Shown piece by piece: positions 1-9,857 of a stretch of DNA of 27,901 nt. The notes below the pieces were generated by a model. The model was not told the origin of the DNA, made no database searches, and saw only the letters and a list, made by a program, of their open reading frames with translations. The stretch lies in NCBI GenBank assembly GCA_905221605.1, contig CAJNDS010001227.1:1-27901 (forward strand), in the 5' to 3' direction. Made by a program: the position numbers and the translations under genes. Origin of the DNA: Symbiodinium natans (taxonomy: Eukaryota; Sar; Dinophyceae; Suessiales; Symbiodiniaceae). Each line of letters begins with the position of its first letter. Position 1 is the first letter of the stretch.

Positions 1-10
1 CCGCAAATAC

Positions 11-760
11 ATGGAGGACCTCGTCGAAGACATCAACGCTATCGCCGCAGACCACCCATGGTGGGACACAGAGCCCGCGTGCAAGGCGATCAAGCAGGTC
101 GCTAGATCCTTTGCATGCGCGCGCTCATCAATCACGCCCTACCTGTGCGGCGTCCGAAACATAGGCCCGCCCTATTTCACACTCACTTCCATCCAGCCGG
201 CGATCCTGAACTTGGACCCCTACAGTGCGAAGGCCAACAGAGCAAGCCAGCCCCATTTTCTACGACACGCCAACCTCCATTTCCACAAGATGATACATGC
301 GACACGGTCAGCGTTGGCTACACCGTCTTCGGGAGAATCAAGTCAGGTGCAGCACGCCGCTCCCACCTCAAAATAGGAGGTGGAGGCTGGGCAACACAGA
401 AAGCACTCCTGGAGGCGTACCTCGACGACCAACGCCAGACCTACACCACCATTTTCTCCCACCCCGAGAAGAGCATTATTGACTCGCAACACGCGGAGAT
501 CACCGGCATCACAATCAACCTCTTCTACCCCAGAGATACCGTGGCTCCCAACACCCATAGATCCAGGTCACCCAGAACATCGCGAAGGACAAGAAGAGAC
601 TAGACATCGGAGAAGGCCCACCATCTCTCCAGATCACATACGAGGAGAAGATCAGACATCACCATGAAGAAGTGACGGCCGCACATCTTTTCACTTCCAA
701 CTCGCTGCCGACTACCAGCAGGCACTCTACACGAAATGCGATCCACAAAGAAGTTCGAGA
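11..760 (+). pseudogene. Unknown protein, 5' end outside window, frame-broken
   Basis: I do not recognise this protein. Coding-like sequence enters from the left edge and changes frame at least twice: the first frame runs to the TAG at 374-376, a second carries convincing sequence from about 290 to 555 (for example ALLEAYLDDQRQTY and ITGITINLFYPRD), and a third opens after the TAG at 558-560 (IQVTQNIAKDKKRLDIGEG) and runs on into the repeat region after 760. No stop interrupts the good stretch of each frame, so the breaks look like small insertions or deletions rather than long decay. It is the first of the same-strand genes of the left block. The true start and end are unknown. Confidence 0.4.
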
Positions 761-761
761 C

Positions 762-1320
762 GAGCCGGGCAGTTTCACACGAACCATGTCATGTCATGAA
801 GCTGCACATCAGTTTATCCAGCACCGAACGCCAGATGTTTCACTTCATGACATGCTGAAGCCAGAAACTCCTCATGAAAGCATGAACCACGTTCACGCGG
901 ATGATGCACCATTCACATTTCACATGAGGGTTCCGTTTCCAGTGCTACATGTCCGATGTCTCACCCCATGCCGCGCGGAAGTCATCAGTTCCTCATGCTT
1001 TCATGGATGACGCGGAAGCTGAATCACGCACACTTGAGCCGGGCAGTTTCGCACGAAACATGTCATGTCATGAAGCTGCATACCAGTCTGTCTAGCACCG
1101 AACGCCAGATGTCTCACCTCATGTCATGCTGAAGTCATAAGCTCCTCATGCCAACACGGACCACACTCACGCGGATGATGCATCATTTTACACTCCACAT
1201 GAGGGTTTCCGTTTCTAGCACTGCATGTCTGATGTCTCACCCCATGTCACGCTGAAGTTATAAGCTCCTCATGTTTTTCACGGGTGACACGCGCGCGGAA
1301 GCTGAATCATATACACTTGA
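762..1320. repeat. Two tandem copies of a ~274-bp CATG-rich unit
   Basis: The phrase gagccgggcagtttc occurs at 762 and again at 1036, followed by closely matching sequence in each copy (catgtcatgtcatgaagctgca, then caccgaacgccagatgt, then gcggatgatgca, then cgcggaagctgaatca). The second copy ends near 1320. Inside each unit a shorter element recurs about 120 bp apart (gatgtctcac...catg...gctgaag...agctcctcatg), so the unit itself arose by duplication. The stretch from 760 to 1465 has no convincing gene and contains about 26 CATG words. Confidence 0.85.
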
Positions 1321-1465
1321 CAAGAGAGCATTCCGTTTCACCCCACACGTTACCATGAGCAGATGAGTTCATGACCACGACATCACATGTCCACGTTAGC
1401 TGACCTGTGCATGCGTCGCAGTTTTGTGATTACCACAGCCAAAACCCGGTCTCACCGATTGGTTC

Positions 1466-2477
1466 ATGAATTCCGACGAGGACATTACACCGGTGGCTGA
1501 CCGGGCAAGTGCCCGATCACTACATCGTGCAGGTTTTCGGACCCCACATGCTACAGCGGTGGCAGGCGATGCTTGTTAGCATAGTGGAAGAAAGTGACAT
1601 CCCGGTCATCCAAGATGAGATCCCACTACAACCCCGACCGTGGTCCACAAACATGCACCCCACTCGCTACATCGACGGCGTCGCCAATCAAGAAGACGGA
1701 CTTAGTCAGTCCATCAACCGATTGAGACAGCACACCATGCGTGCAAAGCTTCTACACCAATCGAGACTACGGCCTCTAGAGATGGAGTACCAACAGAGCA
1801 TGGGCACGAACTACTTGACGGATGAGGAAGTACTTCCTGGTAGACGAGCACAACCAGCTGCGACCATGACCGCCAATCCGGGCACCATTGCTCCAGCCAC
1901 CACCATGCAGGAGCACGCAAGCCAATTTCAGAGATGGTATCCAAGCCGGCAATCTCCCCCGTTGGACCACGCCACAGGCATGTTCATGCAAGCAGCTGAA
2001 GAAAACAATCCGGTGCGAGACCTCCAGACCTGGCACACCGGAGCTTTTCCACATATACCGGTACCACCGGATCGGAGAGTACCTGATTGCGGTGAACCTC
2101 CACGTCGAGACCGATCCAGGTCGCCGCTTCGTAACCGCGGAGTCCATACACGAGGCACTATGGTTACCAACTTGCAGCAATCTACGACAGCCTAGGACAG
2201 GAAGTGGACCCAAAGCTCACATTGCAACATCATGACCATGGTCACCTCCTTCCAGTTCTACCAGTCGATCAACTTGAACCAGGTCAAGCACCATGGTGGA
2301 GACGCCCGATTAAACCTGAACTACTGCGCATGCTGCCTCAGGTGGAACCCCACCATTGGGAGACACAGGAAGATGGCACACCAGTCATCAGATACTACCC
2401 CAATCGGATGAACTTTCTACCCAAGCAACTCGTGCACAAGTTCCCGTCCATCACTCAAGAGACGCAGAGGAGTCATC
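1466..2477 (+). pseudogene. Unknown protein, frame-broken
   Basis: Function unknown. The most natural start is ATG 1466 (MNSDEDITPVADRAS). Coding quality then passes to the next frame by about 1510 (YIVQVFGPHMLQRWQAMLV), to another near 2040 (ELFHIYRYHRIGEYLIAVNL), and to a third near 2160 (YQLAAIYDSLGQEVDPKL). The last frame has no stop before 2478, where the next gene's ATG lies, so the two are either overlapping or fused through another frame change. All three shifts go in the same direction (+1). The middle part is rich in Pro, Gln and Arg. Whether this is decay, sequencing error or programmed frameshifting cannot be told from sequence alone. Confidence 0.45.
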
Positions 2478-4097
2478 ATGTCTTGGGACGAGTACACCGA
2501 CGACCCGGCCACCCATGTGCAGATGATTCGCCACGCAGAATCCCTCAACGAGCACTCCAAAAAGAGTCGACACCATCAAGTCAAGATCTTACTCAGGGAC
2601 ATCGTGACAGGACCTTCTGGACTTGTCATCCTGCAGTCCATGGCGTATCAGTTTCGCATGATGATATGCAAAGGCACGAACCCTGACATGGCCACGATGC
2701 CCAACCTCTACCAGCTGTGGCACTGGGGATACATCAAGATCAGAAGCGTCAACGAGGAGCTTTGGATCTTTACGCGCAATTTCGCTGACCCCCAAACCAT
2801 GGCCAGGATGGAACAAACTTGCGTACACTTTCATAGGATCTGGGCATCCCAGGTCATGCCCAGCACAGCAGGTCTCGTACCTGTTCTACCCACAACACAG
2901 GATCTCTGCGTGGTGGTCCATAACACGAATCCTCCTTTTCATCGACCCATGGCATCCAAGTACAACACCATCTCCGGCATCATGACCTCGCAGGCAGTTA
3001 GCAACATCGTCTTCCGCAAAGTTCACGCAGACGTACAACTACACAGGACGTGGCCCAGTGTGGATTCCGCAGCCCAGTCAGATCGCGAGGACAGCACTTT
3101 TCTACTACCAGATGATTGGCCCACCAACATATGGACCGACACGCTACAAAAGTTGACAACCACGTCTCCGTGGACACCTCCCGCGGAGTCTGACATTCGA
3201 ACCAAGCTCACCGTCGACCACATCTTCCATGACGTACTTCCCCACATGATTTGGACTCCCAGGTTCGCGTTGCCCTTGACGCCACAACAGCTACATGCCA
3301 TTCAAATGTCGTCGATGGATCCGCTGATCTTCACCTTTGCTGACCCGTGTCACGCCTTACACGGTCAAGACACCAGGCAGTCCAGCCAACCACACTTGAC
3401 GGAGAAGTTCTACAAGATCGACAATGAAGGACACGTCCCCATGCCACGAACCACCCACCCCACGGCTGGCATGGCGCGCACTCACCAGCCGCCCCCAACC
3501 AACGGGACGCACCCACCAGACCACATTCCATTGCGCCAGAACACGCAACCATCGCCCTCCCCAGCCCAACACGAAGCTCACACCGACGTGGACCTCGACG
3601 GCATCCACCTTAGCGGAATTGACGCACCATCCTACCACCCCAGCCCGATCTCCGACGCTCCAACACCCAAACCCAATCCAGCACCTCAGCTCTTCGAATC
3701 GCCCAACACCAGACAGAACAAGGCGCTGCTCGACCTCGCGAAGACCTTTGACGACGACGAACTCATTCAGTCTCTCAGCGAAATCGCACCAAAAGCAGAA
3801 AAGTCTGAAGCGCTCAAGATGGACAAAATCAAGCAAGTTCACGAATTCACCAGCTCGTTGACACGATACGCGGCACCATCAGCTACCTCGTGGATAAACA
3901 CCTTGAAGTTGAGTGGACCACGATTGCAAGCTCAAAAGGACATCGCCACACGTCTCACGGTGTTTGCTGAAGCCAACCCCAAGAGCGAAGCATACCAGGC
4001 CATGGTCAAAGCATGGTCGCTTCCCAAGCTGTCCAACACAGCTGGCACGGCGGCGGTGGCCATTGTGGTTGCAGGTCTCGCAGCTTACCTACATTGA
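2478..4097 (+). CDS. Unknown 539-aa protein with C-terminal membrane anchor
   Basis: The longest unbroken frame of the left block apart from the RT gene: 539 codons from ATG 2478 to TGA. I do not recognise a family. Residues 1-290 look globular with many aromatic residues. Residues about 330-410 are a Pro/His/Thr-rich, probably disordered linker. Residues about 415-515 are charged and helical. The last 18 residues (TAGTAAVAIVVAGLAAYL) are a clear hydrophobic helix ending one residue before the stop, the layout of a tail-anchored membrane protein. There is no signal peptide. The RT gene follows after 48 bp. A membrane-anchored partner is unusual for a retroelement and might point to a virus-like or transport role; that is inference. 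Confidence 0.75.
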   Translation: MSWDEYTDDPATHVQMIRHAESLNEHSKKSRHHQVKILLRDIVTGPSGLVILQSMAYQFRMMICKGTNPDMATMPNLYQLWHWGYIKIRSVNEELWIFTRNFADPQTMARMEQTCVHFHRIWASQVMPSTAGLVPVLPTTQDLCVVVHNTNPPFHRPMASKYNTISGIMTSQAVSNIVFRKVHADVQLHRTWPSVDSAAQSDREDSTFLLPDDWPTNIWTDTLQKLTTTSPWTPPAESDIRTKLTVDHIFHDVLPHMIWTPRFALPLTPQQLHAIQMSSMDPLIFTFADPCHALHGQDTRQSSQPHLTEKFYKIDNEGHVPMPRTTHPTAGMARTHQPPPTNGTHPPDHIPLRQNTQPSPSPAQHEAHTDVDLDGIHLSGIDAPSYHPSPISDAPTPKPNPAPQLFESPNTRQNKALLDLAKTFDDDELIQSLSEIAPKAEKSEALKMDKIKQVHEFTSSLTRYAAPSATSWINTLKLSGPRLQAQKDIATRLTVFAEANPKSEAYQAMVKAWSLPKLSNTAGTAAVAIVVAGLAAYLH

Positions 4098-4145
4098 CTA
4101 GATACTTTATTGGCATCCACGCAACCATCCGGACGACTCAACAAG

Positions 4146-5824
4146 ATGCACACTTCCATGATGAGGTGCATGGACATCGTGAAAAACGTGGTCCAGTACA
4201 CCTACCGTCGCATTCCCATTCTTCACCGATACTCCACTTGGCTCTATGGCAAGTTTTGGCTTACAACCCTATGGCATTTTCCTAGACGAAAAGTCGACAA
4301 GCGACGACTCGCTCGTCTTCGAGGGTTTCACCGTCTCACCCCGCAGAGTTACACGTTCGAGTTCTTCAACCAACCTAACGCAGTATATTGGCGAGTGGAT
4401 CATTCACGCCTGCATGAACGCATGTATGTCGGCAGCACGACCAACAAGATCACCGCACGGGAGGACAACCGAAGCAGAAAGCATGATTCCGTGGCCACCC
4501 AGAAGTTGGTCAGTGCAGAACCGGCCATCCACTACTGGCGCGTCACTGGCACGTACTGGGACTATGTACCAGTCAAAGTTCGACACGCTCACGACGTTGC
4601 AGAGCTCCACATGCTGGAGCAATCGGACATCGCAGATCTTCAACCCTCCCTCAACGCACCCTTCATCTACAAGCACTTCAAGGAGGACACCGGCCACACA
4701 TTTCAGCCGCAGGTCATAGCCAATGTCAATGTGTTCGCCAGCAAACTTCGCGCTCGACTTCAACGTCATTTACGTCGCAAAACCTCCACATGGAAATCAG
4801 TCAAGGCCCGAGTGGACAGCAGAGCGAAAATGTGGGGCATCATCACCTCGTTGTGCTCCACAACTGCACTGAGATGGAAGGCTACACGTTCAATCATCAG
4901 CCCCAACTTCCCCACCGAGAACATCTACATGCTCCTACGAATGGCCAACGTACTAGAATCACCGTACAAGGAATTCTGCAAGTCCGCACTGATCAAAGCG
5001 CTGGAAAAACGGCACATGGATATTCTCAACATCCATCCTCTTGTGGTCAGCCTGATCCCGCCTGTGGACGAGTGCAAACGACATCTACGAGAAGTTCTTC
5101 GTGCCCTACTTACAACACACAACCATGAACTATGTGCACTACGCGTGCCCAAGACCACGGTTGTGGTGCGACCAGGATCAAGCATTGAATCTCAATGCCA
5201 CAACTGGCAAAAGATATGTTTTGGACCCGGGCTGAAAAGAAGATGCACGTGTCCCATACCCACACAAGAGTTGGACAAACACCAGGTGATTGATCTTCAT
5301 CTCCAACACGCACATCCTGACGACCCACTACATCACATCGTTACCTATTCATCCAAAACAGGCACCTTTTCGGAGCCGTCTACGTGGATATCACAAACAA
5401 CACAAGATGTACTCAAGCGGTGCCGACGGAACGGCCTGGCCACACCATCCGAGGAATCCGTGAAGCTAGCGCTTGAACCGATAACACGCTGGACTTCTAC
5501 GCAGCATACCAGTTACATCGACCACAGCATGGTGAAGCAACTCCAGGAGAAGTACAATGGCTACATACTGGCATGTGAAGACCACCACCCTCACAAAATG
5601 TTGGCATATTGCCCACTCCACTTCCAGCAGCTCATGGATAAGATGTACGGAGACCCACAAGTGTTCACCAAGCTCAAGCTCACACCGGTTGCTGCGGCAC
5701 ACAATGCATCAGACGACATAAAAGCTCCAAAATACCGGTGTCGTACATCTTCCCCAAGAGAAAGAAAGGATTCATAAAATCAAGACCCATCGTCTCAGCA
5801 TTAGGGAAGGGTCTCAAGGTGTGA
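4146..5824 (+). CDS. Penelope-like retroelement protein, GIY-YIG endonuclease plus start of reverse transcriptase (5' part of split gene)
   Basis: The frame is open from 4110 (TTG); the first in-frame ATG is 4146. Numbering from 4110, residues 92-110 hold VYWRV and RMYVGST, the two beta strands of a GIY-YIG nuclease, followed by Arg117, His125, a Glu at 165 or 170 (AELHMLE) and LQPSLN at 178-182. A Cys/His cluster lies at 363-403. Near 5738 the frame slips by -1 and continues as SYIFPKRKKGFIKSRPIVSA, the fingers motif of a reverse transcriptase, then hits TGA at 5822-5824. The palm motifs A-E are missing here but are found on the other strand from 12003. GIY-YIG ahead of RT is the permuted order of Naiad/Chlamys Penelope-like elements. 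The nuclease would nick target DNA for target-primed reverse transcription. Confidence 0.85.
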
Positions 5825-6000
5825 TGGGTGAACAGAGGTAGAATTAGTACCAAGAATTAGAGGTTAGGTGACAGGGAGAGAGCGGTTAACCTTTACTTTT
5901 CCTTTCGTACACCATCAATCTCATGACACCTTAACTGCCCCAAAGACCTTTCTCACCGCCATGAATCCCCCGTTCTTGGTGTCCGTACGCGTGAAACGCA

Positions 6001-6052
6001 ACCATTAATAATATTATAGCGTGCGTCCCTTACCTATAATATTATAATGGGT
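6001..6052. repeat. AT-rich hairpin 1
   Basis: Left arm 6002-6019 pairs with right arm 6034-6051. Twelve perfect pairs (ataatattatag) sit next to the loop, with further pairs beyond a one-base bulge. The 14-base loop is GC-rich and begins cgtgcgt. Confidence 0.85.
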
Positions 6053-6205
6053 GCTCTTCATGGACGGACGCAAGAACACCCGTCATTCACCGGGCGGTAT
6101 AACAACTGGGCTGGATTCATCACGAAGGCAGTAAAACGCTCACTCACATGACACCTCACATCCACACGCTGACACCCTAACTAGCCCGTACGTTCATGCC
6201 CCAAG

Positions 6206-6256
6206 ATTAAATGTACTAAAAGGGCAATGAATAGCGCGCCTTTTAGTATATTTAAT
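6206..6256. repeat. AT-rich hairpin 2
   Basis: Left arm 6206-6223 (attaaatgtactaaaagg) pairs along all 18 positions with 6239-6256, with one G-T pair. The 15-base loop ends in gcgcg. Confidence 0.9.
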
Positions 6257-6281
6257 ATGGCCCCTTTCACTCTTTATAAAG

Positions 6282-6334
6282 CCAATATTAAAATCATTAC
6301 GGCGCGCGTGAACTTGCCCGTAATTTAATATTGG
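6282..6334. repeat. AT-rich hairpin 3
   Basis: Left arm 6282-6302 pairs with 6318-6334 over 17 positions (ccaatattaaa and ttacgg blocks), with a four-base bulge (atca) in the left arm. The loop starts cgcgcgtg. Confidence 0.85.
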
Positions 6335-6379
6335 ATTTCTAAAGATTGAAACCTTCATGAACGACTCTGGGGGAAAACG

Positions 6380-6436
6380 CCCATTAAAACATATTAAATT
6401 CATGCGTGCCTTATAATTTAATATATTTTAATAGGG
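6380..6436. repeat. AT-rich hairpin 4, overlapping a stop codon
   Basis: Left arm 6380-6399 pairs with 6416-6436 with one bulge and one mismatch. The 16-base loop contains catgcgtgcc. On the minus strand the last codons and stop (6413-6411) of the neighbouring gene lie inside this hairpin. Confidence 0.85.
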
Positions 6437-7117
6437 TTTTGGCGTCAGGAAGCGAGTGCGGCATGGTCGTGAGGTCTTGTAAGTAGAGCTTCTCGCTGGT
6501 GTAGAAGAAACGCTTCGCCTCACGGGCCACGTGGACCGTGAGTTCGTACCATGACGATGTTGTCATGGTGTAACTTGCTCCAGGTCGATCCGAGAAGGCG
6601 ATATGAGCTATGTGGGGCACACAGAGTGCTGCGCCTGGCTGGTGTGGACGGCCACCAAACGGACGAGAAAAGTATTGTACTTTGATGTGTGCCGGTATCT
6701 TCTGCAGGATGCTTGCGATGTTCATCTTGGTCTGGGTTTTGCTGCGAACGTCCTGGTGTATCGACCTGGAGAGAGGGGACAAATGGTGTGTGGCCGCCGG
6801 TGTGAGTGAGCGTCGTCGAAGTTCTTCTTTTGTGGAATTTGCCGGAGGGCCGCATGTACGATGGCGTTGTTGATGTGGATGTGCCATTCTGTGCACTCTG
6901 TGAAGTAGGCTGAGTGGACCACCTTGTGAATCTTAACCTTTTGTTGATGTTTTGCACCCATTCTGTGGTACGTGTCGTCAACGTAGTTGTGCAGTGTCGA
7001 TGAGACTCGATAGAATCGATGTGGCTCCTCTTCCAAATGGGCCATTTCCAGCTCATGATTATCCATGAAAATCACGTGGAGGGGTTCAATGAAGAAGTCC
7101 AAAACCCAACTCCACAT
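6411..7117 (-). CDS. Unknown protein with one frame break
   Basis: No family recognised. On the minus strand a frame starts at ATG 7117 (MWSWVLDFFIEPLHVIFMDN) and reads well through HNYVDDTYHRMGAKHQQKVK to about 6830. Good coding sequence then appears in another frame from about 6770 (MNIASILQKIPAHIKVQYFS) and ends at 6411. The YVDD here is not an RT active site: no other RT motif surrounds it. The gene's end lies inside hairpin 4. If the inversion is undone it reads in the same direction as all other genes of the block. Confidence 0.5.
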
Positions 7118-7400
7118 GTTGTGGGTGGTTATATGCTACTTGGCTGCTTCGATGGCTCTCGCTGCAAATGTAAGTGCACATGAATCCGGCATGCATGAGA
7201 GCAAGAAATGTTCGTGTCATGAGCGCATATGCAGCGTGCGGATCGTGAAGGTGAAACGTCCCTTTTTGTGATGTTAAGAATATTAGCAAGCGTGAGGAAG
7301 TCGTCTCAACTATCCGGTGTGCGATCGAACTTGTGGGCTTCTCATGACGGCGTCTGGGCATCATATGATCTCTTGGTGCGTGATGTCCATGATGGAGCGT
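7118..7400. other. Intergenic spacer
   Basis: Spacer of 283 bp between two minus-strand genes. It is open in some frames but has no coding-like composition that I can support, and it contains several CATG words, as other spacers in the block do. Confidence 0.5.
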
Positions 7401-8307
7401 TCATTCTGCAGTTGGGTACGGTGTGTCATCCCCTGCCATGACGAGTTCTTCTTCTGATGCCACGTCGTTAGGTAGGCGAGGGGCAAAAGGGCGTTGTTCG
7501 CCTTCTTGCTCATCTTGTCCTTGATCTTGTGCATCGTGACATACGGCGGGCTGTGGATCAGGAGTGTGGTCCGGCTGGTCATATAGCTGGTGCTGTGGGA
7601 GCTTGTCCGGGTTCAACTCTTGGAGCACGTAGTATTGCCACCCGTGTTTTTGCCATGGGTGGGTGCTGCGTGTCCTGGCGTGAATCTTGTCGTGCGCGGT
7701 GTCGGATCCTGGAGAGGTAGGCAGCGAACGGGTGATTGTGTATGGCCTCGGTGAAGGTGTTGTAGGTGGTGGAGTTCCATTCCGTCTGCTCCTTCCATTC
7801 GCGGTGGGTGTCCAGGTGCTTGATGGCTTCCCACGTGGGCATGAGGGCTTGTTCAAGGTGGAGGTCAACGGAGACGTAAGCGATGGGATCCAGGTGGTTC
7901 ATGGGCGTGTCCTGGATGAGGTTGGATGTAGTTCCTCCAAGGATCTCCGCATTGGCGTCGTACGGGGATTGGTAGTGTTGACGTCGTTTTTTGGATGCTT
8001 GAGGTGGGTCGGCTTGATCGTCATGTGGATGTGGAGGTTGTGGGGCAGGAAGTTCGATCTTGTCAAGGTGGTATCCGAAGTTCTTGTGCCAGTGTTGCAG
8101 TTGGCCCCACAATGCAAGCGCTTCGCTGGTGGGGATCATGAGTGGGGTGAATGGATGTGGAGAGTTGCCCATCTTGGTGAGTTGTTCCAAGATCAGCTGG
8201 ACTGTGTACCAACGTAGGGAAACTTGTAGATCTGGTAGTCCCAAGTAGTCCTGATCGTACGCGGCCTTGACGGCCTTGTTGAAAGCGGACTGCGACAGCC
8301 AACTCAT
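7401..8307 (-). CDS. Unknown protein starting inside the duplicated leader
   Basis: Minus-strand ATG at 8307 (MSWLSQSAFNKAVKAAYDQD). One frame reads convincingly to about 7690; the sequence then continues in another frame (HGWQYYVLQELNPDKLPQHQ) with an acidic, Gln-rich tail ending at 7401, so one small indel lies near 7650-7700. A joined product would be about 300 aa. A basic patch (SKKRRQH) lies mid-protein, in a Pro/His-rich linker. No family recognised. Its ATG and 5' leader belong to copy A of the 326-bp repeat also found before the 13055 gene, suggesting shared transcriptional or translational control. Confidence 0.55.
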
Positions 8308-8626
8308 GCCCTGTGGTTGGCTTCTGGTTACAACTGCTATAGCGTGGTGAGCAAAGTTGCAACTCGGGTGAAACGCGTGAAATGTGAGAAGTGCTCCATG
8401 ATGTCAACGTGAATGCAGCATCACATTCCTCATGTTGATCGTGACCTAACAAAGCTTCCTCTCATGTAAAACGTGGTCTTCCGATTGTGCAACAGTGGCG
8501 TGACTGACCTAAGACATGCATGTTCTCTCGGCAATCCGTGCTGTTTTCGATCTCGTGATGAACGTGCAAAGTGCAACTCTCTACATGCTTCCCGTCTCAT
8601 GCTCGTGTCATGTTCGTGACTTCTGT
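8301..8626 (-). repeat. Duplicated gene leader, copy A
   Basis: The reverse complement of 8301-8626 matches 12692-13020 almost base for base, about 94% identical by eye with few indels. The match stops at the first codons of the downstream gene (ATGAGTTG). The two copies are inverted relative to each other now but become direct repeats, each ahead of a gene, if the 6.2-kb inversion is undone. The leader contains several CATG words. Confidence 0.9.
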
Positions 8627-8681
8627 GCATCACGTGGATCTTGGAGTCGTAGAGGCGAGCTTCACGCATTGTGGTTCAAGA

Positions 8682-9689
8682 TCATCTCGTCTGGCATCTT
8701 TCACATTCATGGTGTCCCTCATGATCGTGAGCTTTTTTGCACCAGCGCCCACATTCACAATAGCCATGGCAGTTGTAGTAGTGCCTGCGCGGGTCGGCGT
8801 TGTTGTGGGGCATGGCCTTGGAAGGAGGCCGGTGGATGGGCTCAGCTGGTGGTGGTGGAGGGGGATGGTACGATGGGTTGGGAACCGGCGAGTGCAACGC
8901 TGGTTCCGGAGGGAGTTGGCCGTGATGGGATGGCGCTAACGCCGGTGGAGCCTTGGCGGGTACATCTGGATACGGCGTGCTGGTATCTGCAGGTATTTTG
9001 GGTCGCGCTTTCACTGCAATGGACTTTGTGATGAGCTCCTGGTTGGTTTCGTCACTGAGTTGTAGGAACGCTCGCCGGTATTGGCCAATACTGTTCACGG
9101 TGTCCTGTTCCAGGATCTTGTGCATGCCGGACTCATGTATCAGGTTCTGGTCGAGGAGCTCGATGAACTCGTATACGGTGCAGCTCGGGTGTTTGCCTTT
9201 GACGACGAGCGATGTTGGAGTGAACCAGTTGACCACTTCGGACTTGTTGAGCATGTAGACTCCATGCCCTTGGGCTTTGCCTTTTTCGAACGCCTTGAGG
9301 ATGTCGACCTGGTGTGTGTTAGTGCGCAACTCGAGAGCTGCAACGCTGACGTCAAAAATCCTGAGTATGGCTTGCGTGCTGATGGCATCTTCGATCATCA
9401 AGTAGGTGAGGTCGAGGATGGTAATGTCATCCATGATCTCGATGTTTTCAGTCTTTGCTGTTTCGATCGTTCGTTGGAGTTCTTCCTGCTTTCTGCTCCT
9501 GGTGTCCGGTGGTTGAGGCTCATGTTCATGGTGCTCGTGTCGTCGAGAACGGCCTCTGGACCTGTCGTTCGGATTTCTTTCCAGCGGAGATCGTCGTCTT
9601 GTTCGGTTCGTGTCTGATCTGCGTCTCATCGATCTGGATCGTAGATGTAGGGAACGGGCGTCCGAATGATGGTGATCGTGTTTGCCCAT
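8682..9689 (-). CDS. SR-rich protein with Cys/His-rich C terminus
   Basis: An unbroken minus-strand frame. I take ATG 9689; the frame extends upstream to a GTG at 9725. The first ~60 residues are rich in Arg, Ser, Asp and His (SRSMRRRSDTNRTRRRSPLE), like SR-type RNA-binding regions. A globular, Leu/Ile-rich domain follows (MDDITILDLTYLMIEDAIST onward), then a Pro-rich linker with a run of seven prolines. The last ~35 residues hold a dense Cys/His cluster (NCHGYCECGRWCKKAHDHEG, then HHECERC) that probably binds zinc. A basic region plus zinc knuckle is what a nucleic-acid-binding Gag-like protein might carry, but no homology is recognisable, so that is inference. Confidence 0.7.
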   Translation of the reverse strand: MGKHDHHHSDARSLHLRSRSMRRRSDTNRTRRRSPLERNPNDRSRGRSRRHEHHEHEPQPPDTRSRKQEELQRTIETAKTENIEIMDDITILDLTYLMIEDAISTQAILRIFDVSVAALELRTNTHQVDILKAFEKGKAQGHGVYMLNKSEVVNWFTPTSLVVKGKHPSCTVYEFIELLDQNLIHESGMHKILEQDTVNSIGQYRRAFLQLSDETNQELITKSIAVKARPKIPADTSTPYPDVPAKAPPALAPSHHGQLPPEPALHSPVPNPSYHPPPPPPAEPIHRPPSKAMPHNNADPRRHYYNCHGYCECGRWCKKAHDHEGHHECERCQTR

Positions 9690-9857
9690 GTCGTGTCGAA
9701 GAAGGAGGCGTTTTTGATTTATCACTCGATTGGCTCAACAGGCTGCAACGTGACGTGTTGTGTGACATGTCGGTCTTAACTGCAATCTCACATCTTGCAC
9801 ATGCCGCGTGCTATATGATGATGGTTAAGATGATCAATGAAGGCGCACGACTCGCAG

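Larger units (their letters stand above)
5825..6410. other. AT-rich gene-free spacer with hairpin cluster
   Basis: No convincing coding sequence. Starts at the left edge of the proposed inversion. Read on the minus strand it holds a pyrimidine-rich stretch (5819-5875) with TACTAAT, which resembles a spliceosomal branch site; this is weak evidence for an intron. From 6001 it is dominated by the four hairpins listed separately, and its base composition is clearly more AT-rich than the neighbouring genes. Confidence 0.7.

Noticed and set aside
371-377. Euplotes-like AAA-TAG +1 frameshift site
   Set aside because: The +1 frame after it is not coding-like; the convincing frame is the other one and begins before this site.
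5816-5830. AAG|GT as the donor of a giant intron ending at 12009
   Set aside because: Joining AAG to ACC at 12010 meets a stop within five codons, and the RT palm is on the other strand; an inversion explains more.
6990-7020. YVDD in the 6411-7117 product as an RT active site
   Set aside because: No motif A, B or E surrounds it; the real YVDD with full context is in the 11002-12003 gene.
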